A stretch of DNA of 64,000 bases from Chloroflexota bacterium (lineage in GTDB: Bacteria; Chloroflexota; UBA6077; SHYK01). The translations under genes were made by a program, and so were the position numbers. The notes below the pieces were generated by a model, which was not told where the DNA came from, searched no databases, and saw only the letters and a program-made list of their open reading frames with translations. Positions 1-8,137 of the stretch are shown here, in pieces. Positions within the stretch are counted from its first letter, which is position 1. Each line of letters begins with the position of its first letter. The stretch lies in assembly GCA_009692845.1 (NCBI GenBank), contig SHYK01000002.1, positions 421,451 to 485,450 on the forward strand, read 5' to 3'.

Positions 1-2
1 AG

Positions 3-578
3 ATTAGCGCCTATTCCCAAGCCAAGCCGGCTTCCTTCGGCGCTCTGCTGCGGTACTCTGCAGCTTCGGGAGCCGCGGCTCTAATTGTCCTGGGATTAGA
101 CCAGCTGACCAAATGGTTAGCCCGGATTTACCTTCCGCCGCTCGAAAATGGATCCATCCCAGTCGTTGGGGATGTGTTTCGATTGACCTACGTATTGAAC
201 CGGGGAGCGGCCTTTGGCGTCCTCCAGAACCAGAATGCGCTATTTATCGTTGTTAGCGGCATCGTGATCGCCGTCATCATCGGCAGCTACCGTTACTCTT
301 CGACCCGAAGCCGCCTGCTCAATCTGGCGCTGGGCCTTCAGCTGGGGGGAGCGATAGGCAATCTCATCGATCGTGTGCGGCTGGGCTACGTGGTGGACTT
401 CCTCGATGTTCGGCTGCCAAGCCAACTGCATCCCATACTCGGTATGGAACGCTGGCCGGTCTTCAACGTAGCCGATTCGGCCATTGTCATGGGCGTCGCC
501 ATCCTGGCTTTGCATCTCCTGGTGTCGCCCTCCGCGGGTCCTCCGGCTCCCCAGACCGAGCCGGGCGAATCCCGATGA
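3..578 (+). CDS. lspA: Lipoprotein signal peptidase II (5' end outside window)
   Basis: Membrane aspartyl protease that removes the signal peptide of prolipoproteins after lipidation of the lipobox cysteine. The reading frame is open to the left window edge. It shows the DQLTK motif of the first conserved block, NRGAAFGV, GNLIDR (first catalytic Asp) and FNVADSA (second catalytic Asp), between four hydrophobic segments. No ATG/GTG/TTG lies ahead of the first membrane segment, so the start is probably just upstream of the window. Its last 4 bases overlap the next gene (ATGA), so the two are probably co-transcribed. Likely substrates in this window are the lipoproteins at 50.0, 53.4 and 54.2 kb. 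Confidence 0.93.
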   Translation: MSAYSQAKPASFGALLRYSAASGAAALIVLGLDQLTKWLARIYLPPLENGSIPVVGDVFRLTYVLNRGAAFGVLQNQNALFIVVSGIVIAVIIGSYRYSSTRSRLLNLALGLQLGGAIGNLIDRVRLGYVVDFLDVRLPSQLHPILGMERWPVFNVADSAIVMGVAILALHLLVSPSAGPPAPQTEPGESR

Positions 579-1780
579 AACCCCGCGACCGAGATCGGCC
601 GGGGCCAGGCCCGCGGACTGAATCCCGTACCACGACGGGGAATGGCTCAGGACGGCGGGGGTTTTCCATGTCCGGTTCCTCTGCGGGCAGTAGCCCGACG
701 AACCGAAAGCCACGTGGGGCTCCTGACCTCGAGAGATCCGGGCGGGCAGGGCCGGTATCGGGCAATGCTGCCGGGGGACCCAGCGAGATTCATCGGGTCG
801 CCCCTTATGGGGCCAATCAGCGGGTCGATGCGTACCTTTCGCGCTATTTGACCCAGCACTCCCGATCGGAGTGGCAGCGTCTCATCGAAACTGGAATCGT
901 CACGCTCAATGGTGCCCTGTCCCGACCGTCCGCCCGCCTGAGCGAAGGCGATCGAATCGAGATCCGGCCGGTGGCCACCTTTTCCATGTTGACCCCGGAT
1001 CCGTCCATCATTCTCGAGGTCGTTTACGAAGATTCGTCCATAGTGATCATCAACAAACCAGCCGGACTTGTCGTTCACCCAGCCCCTGGGCACCAGACCG
1101 GGACGCTGGTACACGCGCTGCTGGCCCGTTTTCCCGAGCTGCAGGATCCCACCGGATCCCAACGCCCAGGCATCATCCACCGACTGGACAAGGACACGTC
1201 TGGCTTGATGGTGGTCGGCAAAACGGTCGAGGCGATCACCGTAGTGCAGGAGGCCATGCAGAAAAGCGAGGTCGTCAAACGCTACCGTTTGTTGCTGCTC
1301 GGCAATATCGAGGAGGACCAGGCGGTGATTGACGTCCCGATCGGGCGTGATCCGGCCAATCGTCAGCGAATGGCAGCTCACGCCAACGGGCGCACGGCCA
1401 AGACCGAGTTTACCGTGCTCGATCGGCTAGATGGTTACACCTATGTCGAGGCCACCCTGAGTAGTGGGCGGACGCACCAGCTGCGCGTGCACTTCGCCTA
1501 TATTCACCACCCGGTGGCCGGAGATCGGACCTATGGGTCGGGTCGGGGGCCGGCCGGCCTTAATCGCCAGTTCGTGCATTCGTGCGAGCTCATTCTTGTC
1601 TCTCCAGCTACCAAGGAGCACCTGCGCTTGACCTCGGTGCTGCCGGATGACCTGGACATCGTCCTGCAGAACCTCCGAAATGAGGAGCGGCCCGCTGAGA
1701 CTGATTTGGCGCCCCAGCTGTACTCCGCCCCCTCAGAGGAATATGCGCCGACCCTCTCGCAATCATCAGACGTGAACTAG
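575..1780 (+). CDS. rluD: 23S rRNA pseudouridine synthase, RluA/RluD family
   Basis: Isomerises uridines to pseudouridine in RNA, most likely large-subunit rRNA. An S4 RNA-binding domain (about residues 75-135, starting near NQRVDAYLSRYL) precedes the catalytic domain with HRLDKDTSGLMV, which carries the catalytic Asp, and SGRTHQLRVH. About 70 residues at the N-terminus are Gly/Pro/Arg-rich, low in complexity and unlike the family, so translation may begin at the internal ATG at 668 or later; the annotated ATG is favoured only by its 4-base overlap with lspA. lspA-rluD adjacency is common in bacteria. The exact target uridine cannot be read from sequence. Confidence 0.9.
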   Translation: MKPRDRDRPGPGPRTESRTTTGNGSGRRGFSMSGSSAGSSPTNRKPRGAPDLERSGRAGPVSGNAAGGPSEIHRVAPYGANQRVDAYLSRYLTQHSRSEWQRLIETGIVTLNGALSRPSARLSEGDRIEIRPVATFSMLTPDPSIILEVVYEDSSIVIINKPAGLVVHPAPGHQTGTLVHALLARFPELQDPTGSQRPGIIHRLDKDTSGLMVVGKTVEAITVVQEAMQKSEVVKRYRLLLLGNIEEDQAVIDVPIGRDPANRQRMAAHANGRTAKTEFTVLDRLDGYTYVEATLSSGRTHQLRVHFAYIHHPVAGDRTYGSGRGPAGLNRQFVHSCELILVSPATKEHLRLTSVLPDDLDIVLQNLRNEERPAETDLAPQLYSAPSEEYAPTLSQSSDVN

Positions 1781-1792
1781 CGAGATCTGGCC

Positions 1793-3235
1793 ATGAGTGT
1801 CCGGGTGCGCATTGCGCCGAGTCCGACCGGGCTGCCCCATGTCGGCAACTTCCGAACCTTCTTGTTCAACTGGCTGTTTGCCCGTCAACACGGTGGAGCC
1901 TTCGTTATCCGCATTGAAGACACCGACCAGGCTCGCCAGGTGCCCGGGTCGGTGGAAGCGCTGCTGGAGGCCTTCGAGTGGCTTGGGCTGAGTTGGGATG
2001 AAGGGCCTTTGGTTGGCGGCCCGTACGGCCCCTACGTGCAGTCAGAGCGGCTCTCAATCTACCACCGGCATACCGATCAGCTCGTTTCCGAAGGGCACGC
2101 GTACAAATGCTATTGCTCTTCGGAGCGATTGACGGCGCTCCGGGCAGAGCAACAAGCGCGCAAGGAACCCCCTGGCTACGATCGCCTGTGCCGAAACCTG
2201 AGCCAGCGCGAGCGCGCCGAACATGAGGCCGGGGGAGACCCGCATGTGGTTCGGTTCGCGGTACCGCTTGACGGCTCAACCACCTGCCACGACCTGGTCC
2301 ACGGGGACATCACCTGGGAAAATCGAGTTCTGGATGATTTCGTCATCCTGAAGTCGGATACCTTTCCAACCTACCACCTGGCCCATCTCGTGGACGACCA
2401 TCTGATGGAGATCACCCACGTCCTGCGCGGCGAGCAGTGGATTTCTAGCGCGACTCGTCACATCCTGCTTTACCAGGCCTTCGGTTGGACGCCTCCGCTT
2501 TTCGGTCATCTCCCAGACCTGCTTGGGCCAGATCGAAAGAAGCTCAGCAAACGACACGGGGCGACCGACATTGGCGAGTTCAAACGAGCCGGGTACTTGC
2601 CGGAGGCGTTGCTCAATTACATGGCGCTGTGCGGCTGGTCGCCCGGGACCGACGAGGAGATCTTTTCGCTCGATCAGTTCATCAAACAATTTTCCCTTGA
2701 GCGGGTAAGTCCGGCTGGGGCGATCTTCGACCATACCAAGCTGGACTGGTTCAACGGCCAATACATTCGATCGTTTGCTCCACCTGATCTGGCGGCTCGG
2801 ATGCGCCCTTATCTCCCTGCTGCCGGGGAGCGGGCCGATGATGCAGACCTCACCGAGATCGCTGCCCTTCTGCAAGACCGGATCAAGCTCTTATCAGAAG
2901 TCCCGGAGCTGACTGATTTCTTCTTCACCGACTCGGTCAACCCGGATCCCTCGCTGCTGGTTCGCTCGGGCACCACCCGAGACCAGATCGCAGAGGCGCT
3001 GCGGGCCAGCGCCGATCTAGTCGAAGCGGCTCAGCCTTTCGACCACGACACCCTTGAACCCGCCCATCGCGAGCTCTGCGAGCGCCTCGGAATCAAAGCT
3101 ACTCAGCTGTTCATGGCGATTCGAGTGGCCTGCACCGGCAAGACTGCCACCCCCCCGCTCTTCGAGACGATGCAGGTCCTGGGCCGCGAGCGCACGGTCA
3201 AACGACTGAGAGAAGCTGCGGAGCGCCTCCGCTAG
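1793..3235 (+). CDS. gltX: Glutamyl-tRNA synthetase
   Basis: Class I aminoacyl-tRNA synthetase charging tRNA-Glu (and possibly tRNA-Gln, since many bacteria then use an amidotransferase). The HIGH-type signature is PSPTGLPHVGN at residues 9-19 and the KMSKS-type loop is KKLSKRHG near residue 250; length (480 aa) is normal for bacterial GluRS. It starts 12 bases after rluD, so it likely belongs to the lspA-rluD operon. Its stop TAG shares the palindrome CTAG with the stop of the convergent vapC gene. A tRNA-Glu gene lies about 1 kb downstream. Confidence 0.96.
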   Translation: MSVRVRIAPSPTGLPHVGNFRTFLFNWLFARQHGGAFVIRIEDTDQARQVPGSVEALLEAFEWLGLSWDEGPLVGGPYGPYVQSERLSIYHRHTDQLVSEGHAYKCYCSSERLTALRAEQQARKEPPGYDRLCRNLSQRERAEHEAGGDPHVVRFAVPLDGSTTCHDLVHGDITWENRVLDDFVILKSDTFPTYHLAHLVDDHLMEITHVLRGEQWISSATRHILLYQAFGWTPPLFGHLPDLLGPDRKKLSKRHGATDIGEFKRAGYLPEALLNYMALCGWSPGTDEEIFSLDQFIKQFSLERVSPAGAIFDHTKLDWFNGQYIRSFAPPDLAARMRPYLPAAGERADDADLTEIAALLQDRIKLLSEVPELTDFFFTDSVNPDPSLLVRSGTTRDQIAEALRASADLVEAAQPFDHDTLEPAHRELCERLGIKATQLFMAIRVACTGKTATPPLFETMQVLGRERTVKRLREAAERLR

Positions 3236-3621
3236 TTGATCTCTGGATGATGAAATCTCAAGCCAGGCACGGGATCGAAATCGCGATCGAGAGTGTAGAT
3301 TTCGTAATCGACCACCAAGGCGATTGCCGCTATCGATAGGTCGGTCAGCGGGACGGTACGCCCCTGTCCTCGCAGAGACAGCCCCAATTCGGCTGCCTTG
3401 ATCCAGGCTTCCCGAGAGATCTCGAGATAGTGGAGCGCCTCCAAATCGGAGCTGAGCCGTGCGAATTCAACCGCGCTGCGAGCCCCGCGCAAAATTTCCG
3501 CAAGGACCACACCGGTCAGGCACACCTCTTGCAAGCGTAAAAGCCGCTTCAGCTCGGCCGCGTGTTCGGAATCAGGCGCCCGGAAGAGGTTTATCCAGAC
3601 CGAGGTGTCGGCAATCACCAT
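3232..3621 (-). CDS. vapC: VapC-type PIN-domain ribonuclease toxin
   Basis: Toxin of a type II toxin-antitoxin pair; family members are Mg-dependent endoribonucleases that cut tRNA or rRNA. The 129-aa PIN domain shows the expected acidic residues: Asp in IADTSVW near the N-terminus, Glu in VLAEILRG, Asp in PLTDLSIAA and the C-terminal YTLDRDFD. It follows the antitoxin with a 7-base overlap (3615-3621), typical of translationally coupled TA genes. Its stop codon overlaps that of gltX inside CTAG. Catalytic residues look intact, so activity is plausible but untested. Confidence 0.92.
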   Translation of the reverse strand: MVIADTSVWINLFRAPDSEHAAELKRLLRLQEVCLTGVVLAEILRGARSAVEFARLSSDLEALHYLEISREAWIKAAELGLSLRGQGRTVPLTDLSIAAIALVVDYEIYTLDRDFDPVPGLRFHHPEIN

Positions 3622-3836
3622 TGAGCTTCGTCCGCTTCTTTTCGCTCGATCTCATCAAGCTCTGCCAGGTCGTCTACCAGGTCGATGTGCCCCGCGAGAG
3701 CGATGAGGTCCTCGATCTTGCGCCTGCGGACGAATTCGCTCAAAGCCTCATTCACTGCCCTCCCCTTGTTCCTCTCGCCGGTCAGCTCCACAACCTGCTC
3801 GAGCAACCTCTGGTCGAGCTCAAGCGTGGTACGCAT
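3615..3836 (-). CDS. vapB: VapB-type antitoxin
   Basis: A 73-aa partner of VapC. The N-terminus MRTTLELDQRLL is a ribbon-helix-helix type (VapB/AHH family) DNA-binding start, followed by a region typical of VapB2-like antitoxins (NKGRAVNEALSEFVRR) and an acidic C-terminus expected to block the PIN active site. A good Shine-Dalgarno (AGGAGG, 3843-3848) sits 6 bases before the ATG. Autoregulation is suggested by the three evenly spaced repeats immediately upstream that straddle the promoter. Confidence 0.9.
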   Translation of the reverse strand: MRTTLELDQRLLEQVVELTGERNKGRAVNEALSEFVRRRKIEDLIALAGHIDLVDDLAELDEIERKEADEAQW

Positions 3837-3865
3837 CGCGATCCTCCTTGCCCAGCAAGTCTCGT

Positions 3866-3898
3866 TGCATCAATATAATGCATCAGTTCGCTGCATCA
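3866..3898 (-). promoter_or_regulatory. vapBC promoter with three 13-bp-spaced operator repeats
   Basis: Read on the minus strand, TGATGCA occurs three times, at 3892-3898, 3879-3885 and 3866-3872, with exactly 13 bases from one repeat to the next. A TATATT -10-like box (3872-3877) lies between and partly inside the last two copies, so a protein bound here would occlude RNA polymerase. The obvious candidate is the VapB or VapBC complex. The -35 (TGTGAT, 3895-3900) is weak. Confidence 0.65.
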
Positions 3899-3991
3899 CA
3901 TGATCCTGTAATTTCGTCTGGACGCGATGCGGACCGCTCCGCGTGGGGGGTCTTTTGACTTGCAGGGATGGTATGATCCCATGATCCTCAT

Positions 3992-4062
3992 TGCCGAATC
4001 GTTCAATGGTAGGACGGCTGATTCTGGATCAGCTAATCGTGGTTCGAATCCACGTTCGGCAG
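3992..4062 (+). tRNA. tRNA-Gln (anticodon CTG)
   Basis: Cloverleaf by eye: acceptor TGCCGAA/TTCGGCA, anticodon stem GCTGA/TCAGC around loop TTCTGGA (anticodon CTG, reads CAG), T-arm CGTGG-TTCGAAT-CCACG, discriminator G. CCA is not encoded (CCC follows). A TTGACT box at 3955-3960 lies upstream. Confidence 0.93.
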
Positions 4063-4228
4063 CCCAGTTCCATTTCCCTGTGAATCGATCCGCGTATACT
4101 TCGGTGGGTGAAAACACCATCGCCATGCGGGCGCCGGGGAATGCCGACGCTCGCCATCCGGTTCTGCCTTTGCGGAATGACCGCTCACCTAGCGGTGGAC
4201 GCTCGTCAGCAGAATCGGTAGGCCCCCC

Positions 4229-4302
4229 GGCGCGTTCGTCTAGCGGCCCAGGACGCCGCCCTCTCAAGGCGGAGATCGCGGGTTCGAATCCCGCACGCGC
4301 TA
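4229..4302 (+). tRNA. tRNA-Glu (anticodon CTC)
   Basis: Acceptor GGCGCGT/ACGCGCT with a G-T end pair, anticodon stem CCGCC/GGCGG around CTCTCAA (anticodon CTC, reads GAG), T-arm GCGGG-TTCGAAT-CCCGC, discriminator A, CCA not encoded. It ends 32 bases before tatA, so the two may share a transcript. The 166 bases between the two tRNAs hold no gene that I can see. Confidence 0.94.
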
Positions 4303-4334
4303 CCCGAGGCATGGCTCCCGAAAAAGGAGGACAC

Positions 4335-4529
4335 ATGCCAACTCTCGGCCCCGTCGAGCTGGGATTTATCCTGGTGCTCGCGCTGATCTTGTTCGGAGCG
4401 GGAAAGCTCTCCGGCGTAGGAGGCGCTCTGGGCAAGAGCATTCGCGAGTTTCGTCATGCGGCCAGCACAGACGAACCAAAGTCGACGCCACCTGCACATG
4501 ACGACCCCGAACCTCGCTCCGGGAGCTAG
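4335..4529 (+). CDS. tatA: Sec-independent protein translocase TatA/TatE subunit
   Basis: A 64-aa pore-forming component of the twin-arginine translocase that exports folded proteins. One N-terminal membrane helix (about residues 6-22, ELGFILVLALILFGAGKL), the FG hinge, then the amphipathic helix GGALGKSIREFRHA and a short acidic, Pro-rich tail. The start is set by AGGAGG at 4325-4330, four bases before the ATG; an upstream in-frame extension passes through both tRNA genes and is not real. tatC is not in the window. Confidence 0.92.
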   Translation: MPTLGPVELGFILVLALILFGAGKLSGVGGALGKSIREFRHAASTDEPKSTPPAHDDPEPRSGS

Positions 4530-4559
4530 GCCAACTATCCCCGAGTAATCGCGACGGGA

Positions 4560-5210
4560 CTAAGCTGGCTCTGAGGCCTCGACTGCTTTCGGAACCGGCT
4601 CAGCGGCGGCAGCTTCGGCCGCCACTTCGGCAGCCAACTCACCGGCAATCGTTGGAGCGATTGCGTGGACGACCATCTCGTCTCCATCGATCAGCACCCT
4701 GACACCAGGCGGCAATTTCAGATCTCGCACCCGAATGGCATCGTCGATTTCGACCAGCAGGCTGATATCCACCTCAATTTCGGGGGGGATGTCACCTGGC
4801 AGGCACTCCACGTGAAGCGAGTCGAGCGCTCGGAGGATGGTGGCGTCGTGCATCGTGGCGGCCACCGATTGGCCAACCAGGACGAGCGGCACTTCGATCC
4901 GCAGCGTGCGGGTCATCGACACCCGATAAAGGTCAACGTGGTAAAGCTCATCGGTCGTCGGCTTCCGATCCACGCCCTGGACCAGCACCGTCAAATCCGA
5001 GGCGGCATCCACCGCCAGTGAAATAAGCGCGTTGCGGGGAACGTACGTGAGCACCCGCTCGAGCTCTTTCGTCGCGATCTCTACGGCGACCGAGGGAGCC
5101 CCGGGCCCATAGACATTACCGGGGGTAAAACCCGCCCGGCGGGCATACCGGGCCCGTTTGCCAAAGAGAGTGCGTGTCCGCGCCTGCAGGTGAACTTTTT
5201 GGGCTTCCAT
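4560..5210 (-). CDS. rplY: 50S ribosomal protein bL25 (CTC/TL5 form)
   Basis: Binds 5S rRNA in the large subunit. The N-terminal L25 domain (about residues 1-90) is followed by the long C-terminal beta domain of the CTC/TL5 variant and an Ala/Glu-rich tail. Translation most likely starts at MEAQKV (5210), preceded by GGAGAC at 12 to 7 bases upstream; a 12-codon longer frame exists but has no family match. Lies downstream of recJ on the same strand with a 117-base gap. Confidence 0.92.
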   Translation of the reverse strand: MEAQKVHLQARTRTLFGKRARYARRAGFTPGNVYGPGAPSVAVEIATKELERVLTYVPRNALISLAVDAASDLTVLVQGVDRKPTTDELYHVDLYRVSMTRTLRIEVPLVLVGQSVAATMHDATILRALDSLHVECLPGDIPPEIEVDISLLVEIDDAIRVRDLKLPPGVRVLIDGDEMVVHAIAPTIAGELAAEVAAEAAAAEPVPKAVEASEPA

Positions 5211-5327
5211 AAACTTGTCTCCGAGGCGGTCAGGGCCGCAGTTCACGTCCAGCGAGCGGCAAGGACGTATATCTCGTCTTCCCCGAGATTTCGGCCCTGC
5301 CTTCGGTGCTACTGGTTGGGAGGTTGA

Positions 5328-7064
5328 TTATATCGCGCTATCTCCGTCTTGCCCGACGGAAACCAAACCATCGTCCTCAGTGACGAGGTCGATCTGCTGG
5401 TCCCCTTGCCAAAGATTGCGGCGCACCTGGTAGTAGAGATCCAAACGGGTTCCGTTCGGCGGCACTTGGTCGGGACGAAAAATGATCGCTCGTTGGGTTG
5501 CCTCCCCATCCGCGACCCGCAGACGAACCGGTCCTTCGCCCACCACTTGCTGAGACACGATCACGCCGCGCGACACAAATGTCGGAGGGGGATTGCCTTC
5601 GCCGCTTGGCTCGAAGCGCTCAACCAGATCAGCGAGCGCGGGCCCAATCGAGCGGAGGCGCAGCACTGCGTCCACTGTTTGCGATCTTTCCTTTGTGATT
5701 GCCGGCTGCTGGGTCTGGGCCGCTCGCTCGAAAGCCGAGCGAAACTGCCCAATGTCTTCGCTTTTCAGAGCGAATCCCGCCGCCCGCGGGTGACCGCCAT
5801 ACTGAAGTAGCGAAGTCGATGCGCCATTGAGGATGCTCATCAGGTCAAAGCCTTCCGGGCCTCGGGCCGAGCCCCGCGAAATCGTTTCTCCCCGCTGGAT
5901 CACCACGCTCGGCACTCGCCACCGGTCGGCCAGTCGGGCAGCCAGGAGCCCGGCCAGCCCGATCGGATAGGGCCCATCCAGGACAATTGCGGAGGCCCCA
6001 GCGAACTCCGCTGCTTCTGCCACCATCCCTTCGGCGAGCTCCTGCATGACCCTTCGTCTTTCGCCGTTCGTGCTGTCGAGCTGGGCCGCGAGAATCCGCG
6101 CCTCTTCTTCATCCTGAGTCAACAAGAGATCGAGCGCGCCCTGTGCTTCGCCCATTCGTCCCGCCGCATTAAGTCGAGGGATCAGCGAGAAACCCAAGTC
6201 GCGTGCGCTGAGGCTGGACAAGTTCCGCTTAGCAACCTCGGATAGGGCCCGAAGGCCCGTCCTCGCGCCGGACCGCATGAGTCCCAACCCTAACGCGACC
6301 AGGCTGCGATTCTCGCCTATCAGGGGAACAACGTCTGCGACCGTGCTGAGGGCCGCCAGATCGGTGAGCATCAGAGCCCGAGCGTCAGCCTCGTCACCGG
6401 CCAAGAATCGGCTCAAGAGCGCTCGTGCCAATTGAAAGGCGACCCCGCCACCGGCCAGGTCTTTGCAAGGATAGTCACATTGTTCTTGATGCGGATTGAG
6501 CACCGCCGCTGCCGACGGAAGGCGTGCGGGTACCGTGTGGTGGTCGGTCACCACAACGTCCATCCCAAGCTCGGCGGCGACCTCTACCTCCCGGTCGGCC
6601 GTTATCCCACAATCAACCGTCACCACAACCCCAGCCCCCTTGCTGGCGAGGCTCCGGACGGCCCCTTCATTCAGGCCGTAGCCATCCCGCTCTCGATGAG
6701 GCACGTACACCAGCACGGAGGCCCCAAGTGATTCCAGGCACTCGGTCAGCAGGGCTGCGCCGGCCATGCCATCTACGTCATAGTCTCCATAGATCGCCAC
6801 CGGGGTGCCGTCCTGGATTGCGTGACTGAGCCGCTCTACCGCGGCGGCCATCCCCAACATGCGGAAGGGGTCCCCAAAGCTGCTCATACTGGGCGGAGCC
6901 AGAAACGCCCCTGCCTCCGTCGCCGTACGGATAGATCGGTTCCACAGCAGTTGAGCCGTTAGCAACGAATCAGTGCCGAGCAGCTCCTGTTCGCGACCAT
7001 CTATTCGCGGTGCGACCCTCCAACGTGTGGCGGAGCCCCCCAACCTACTGTTCGCTTGGCTCAT
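5328..7064 (-). CDS. recJ: Single-strand-specific 5'-3' DNA exonuclease RecJ
   Basis: DHH-family nuclease acting in RecF-pathway recombination and mismatch/base-excision repair. Motifs: GDYDVDGMAGAALL (motif I, about residue 95), VTVDCGIT, VTDHHTVP (the DHH motif), RLNAAGRMG, and the DHHA1 motif GGHPRAAGFAL near residue 430, followed by the C-terminal OB-like domain (VDAVLRLRSIGPA onward). 578 aa is the usual length. All metal-binding motifs look intact. Confidence 0.95.
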   Translation of the reverse strand: MSQANSRLGGSATRWRVAPRIDGREQELLGTDSLLTAQLLWNRSIRTATEAGAFLAPPSMSSFGDPFRMLGMAAAVERLSHAIQDGTPVAIYGDYDVDGMAGAALLTECLESLGASVLVYVPHRERDGYGLNEGAVRSLASKGAGVVVTVDCGITADREVEVAAELGMDVVVTDHHTVPARLPSAAAVLNPHQEQCDYPCKDLAGGGVAFQLARALLSRFLAGDEADARALMLTDLAALSTVADVVPLIGENRSLVALGLGLMRSGARTGLRALSEVAKRNLSSLSARDLGFSLIPRLNAAGRMGEAQGALDLLLTQDEEEARILAAQLDSTNGERRRVMQELAEGMVAEAAEFAGASAIVLDGPYPIGLAGLLAARLADRWRVPSVVIQRGETISRGSARGPEGFDLMSILNGASTSLLQYGGHPRAAGFALKSEDIGQFRSAFERAAQTQQPAITKERSQTVDAVLRLRSIGPALADLVERFEPSGEGNPPPTFVSRGVIVSQQVVGEGPVRLRVADGEATQRAIIFRPDQVPPNGTRLDLYYQVRRNLWQGDQQIDLVTEDDGLVSVGQDGDSAI

Positions 7065-7214
7065 GAAACCCCTTAGGCACCGGGCGTCGGAGCGCCGCTG
7101 TCTCCCGCGTGGTCCGGCCCGTGGTTCTGGCTATCATATGGCCCGCTCGCCCAACCGCGGCGGTCCCTTAAGCAAAATGCCTTCCCCGAGAATCATGCTG
7201 CATCAAGGCTGCTC

Positions 7215-7481
7215 TTGCCGACGATCATAATCCCCCCCTGGAGCGCACTAGCCGTGCTCCTGGGCACGATTCACGGTTCCCTTTTCCATCTGGCCTTCGG
7301 TCGGCGAATGCGCCATCTCCCGGCGGCGACCGCGATCGGAATCGGGGGCAGTCTCTTGGGCGGGCTGATTGGGACCCTGATCCCTCCGGCCGTCCTCGCC
7401 ATCGGAGACACGAATTTGATCGCCACCGCAATCGGGGCATGGGCCGGATTGGGGATCGCGCGGCTCTATCGGCTCTGCTAG
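7215..7481 (+). CDS. Small hydrophobic membrane protein, unknown function
   Basis: 88 aa with three predicted membrane segments separated by Gly-rich turns (AIGIGGSLLGGLIGTLIPP). The start would be TTG and no convincing ribosome-binding site is visible, which lowers confidence. The pattern recalls short GlsB/YeaQ-like or YtxH-neighbour membrane proteins but I do not recognise a family. It precedes two further small membrane-linked genes on the same strand. Confidence 0.5.
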   Translation: MPTIIIPPWSALAVLLGTIHGSLFHLAFGRRMRHLPAATAIGIGGSLLGGLIGTLIPPAVLAIGDTNLIATAIGAWAGLGIARLYRLC

Positions 7482-7541
7482 CGGTTGTGTTGCGCTGTAA
7501 ACTAAGCTTCGGTGATAAGTACCCATCGGAGTTGAATCGTT

Positions 7542-7865
7542 ATGGATCTTCTGGCGCTCATTCGCGATATCGCGATCATCGTCCTGGCCGTAGAGACTAT
7601 TGTTGTGGGACTTGCAGCGCTGGTGCTCATTTTTTCCCTCTGGAAGTTGGTTGGAGTTGTTCGCCGCCACCTTGACAAGCTGGTGGGGATAACGACCGAC
7701 GTGCTAGGGACGACTGCCGATACCGCCCGAGACGTCAGGGGGACCACGACCTTCGTAGCGGACCATGCGGCTCGACCGCTGATCCAGGTGATCAGCGCGC
7801 TCACGGGTATGTCGCAATTCGCCCGGGCGGCCTTTTCGCGCGACCGCGGAAACGGGCAGGGCTGA
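7542..7865 (+). CDS. DUF948-like small membrane protein
   Basis: 107 aa. One strong N-terminal membrane helix (about residues 8-37, rich in Ile/Val/Leu), then a helical region with Thr/Asp/Val-rich heptads (TTDVLGTTADTARDVRGTT), the arrangement of DUF948/YtxG general-stress proteins in Gram-positive bacteria. A GGAG lies about 10 bases before ATG. It is followed five bases later by a YtxH-like gene, the usual partner, which supports the call. Function is unknown in the family. Confidence 0.65.
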   Translation: MDLLALIRDIAIIVLAVETIVVGLAALVLIFSLWKLVGVVRRHLDKLVGITTDVLGTTADTARDVRGTTTFVADHAARPLIQVISALTGMSQFARAAFSRDRGNGQG

Positions 7866-7870
7866 TCCGC

Positions 7871-8137
7871 ATGACCTTTTTGACGGGACTTGGCCTCGGG
7901 GTCCTTACCGGAGCGGCAATTGCTTGGCGCTTTTCCCCTGGGAATCTTGCCGAGGACTTGGCCGGGGTTTCGCGTTTCGTGCCAGCCGAAGTGCGGGCTG
8001 CGGGGACCAAGCTCGAGCAAGAGCTGCGCGGGAGATGGCAGCAGGCCACCCGCGCGTATTGGTCATCCCGCGAGCAAACCCAAACCGACCTGGAACGAGA
8101 ACTACAGGTCGCACGCTCCAATCACCGCGGATCATAA
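7871..8137 (+). CDS. YtxH-like small membrane-anchored protein
   Basis: 88 aa. A Gly-rich N-terminal membrane helix (FLTGLGLGVLTGAAIAW) is followed by a charged, probably helical tail (KLEQELRGRWQQ, REQTQTDLEREL). This matches the YtxH architecture. It is probably co-transcribed with the DUF948-like gene 5 bases upstream. Its 3' end overlaps the convergent nnr gene by 16 bases. Confidence 0.6.
   Translation: MTFLTGLGLGVLTGAAIAWRFSPGNLAEDLAGVSRFVPAEVRAAGTKLEQELRGRWQQATRAYWSSREQTQTDLERELQVARSNHRGS

Noticed and set aside
647..1381. 244-codon minus-strand frame opposite rluD
   Set aside because: Lies wholly within rluD, no family motifs, no ribosome-binding site; a shadow of high-GC codon use.
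2276..2875. 199-codon minus-strand frame opposite gltX
   Set aside because: Fully inside a well-supported gene, without protein motifs.
4178..4196. Short inverted repeat ACCGCT-cacct-AGCGGT between the two tRNA genes
   Set aside because: Only six base pairs and no T-run; not enough for a terminator or operator call.
3927..4334. In-frame 5' extension of tatA across both tRNA genes
   Set aside because: It translates the tRNA-Gln and tRNA-Glu genes; the AGGAGG before ATG 4335 and the TatA motif fix the real start.
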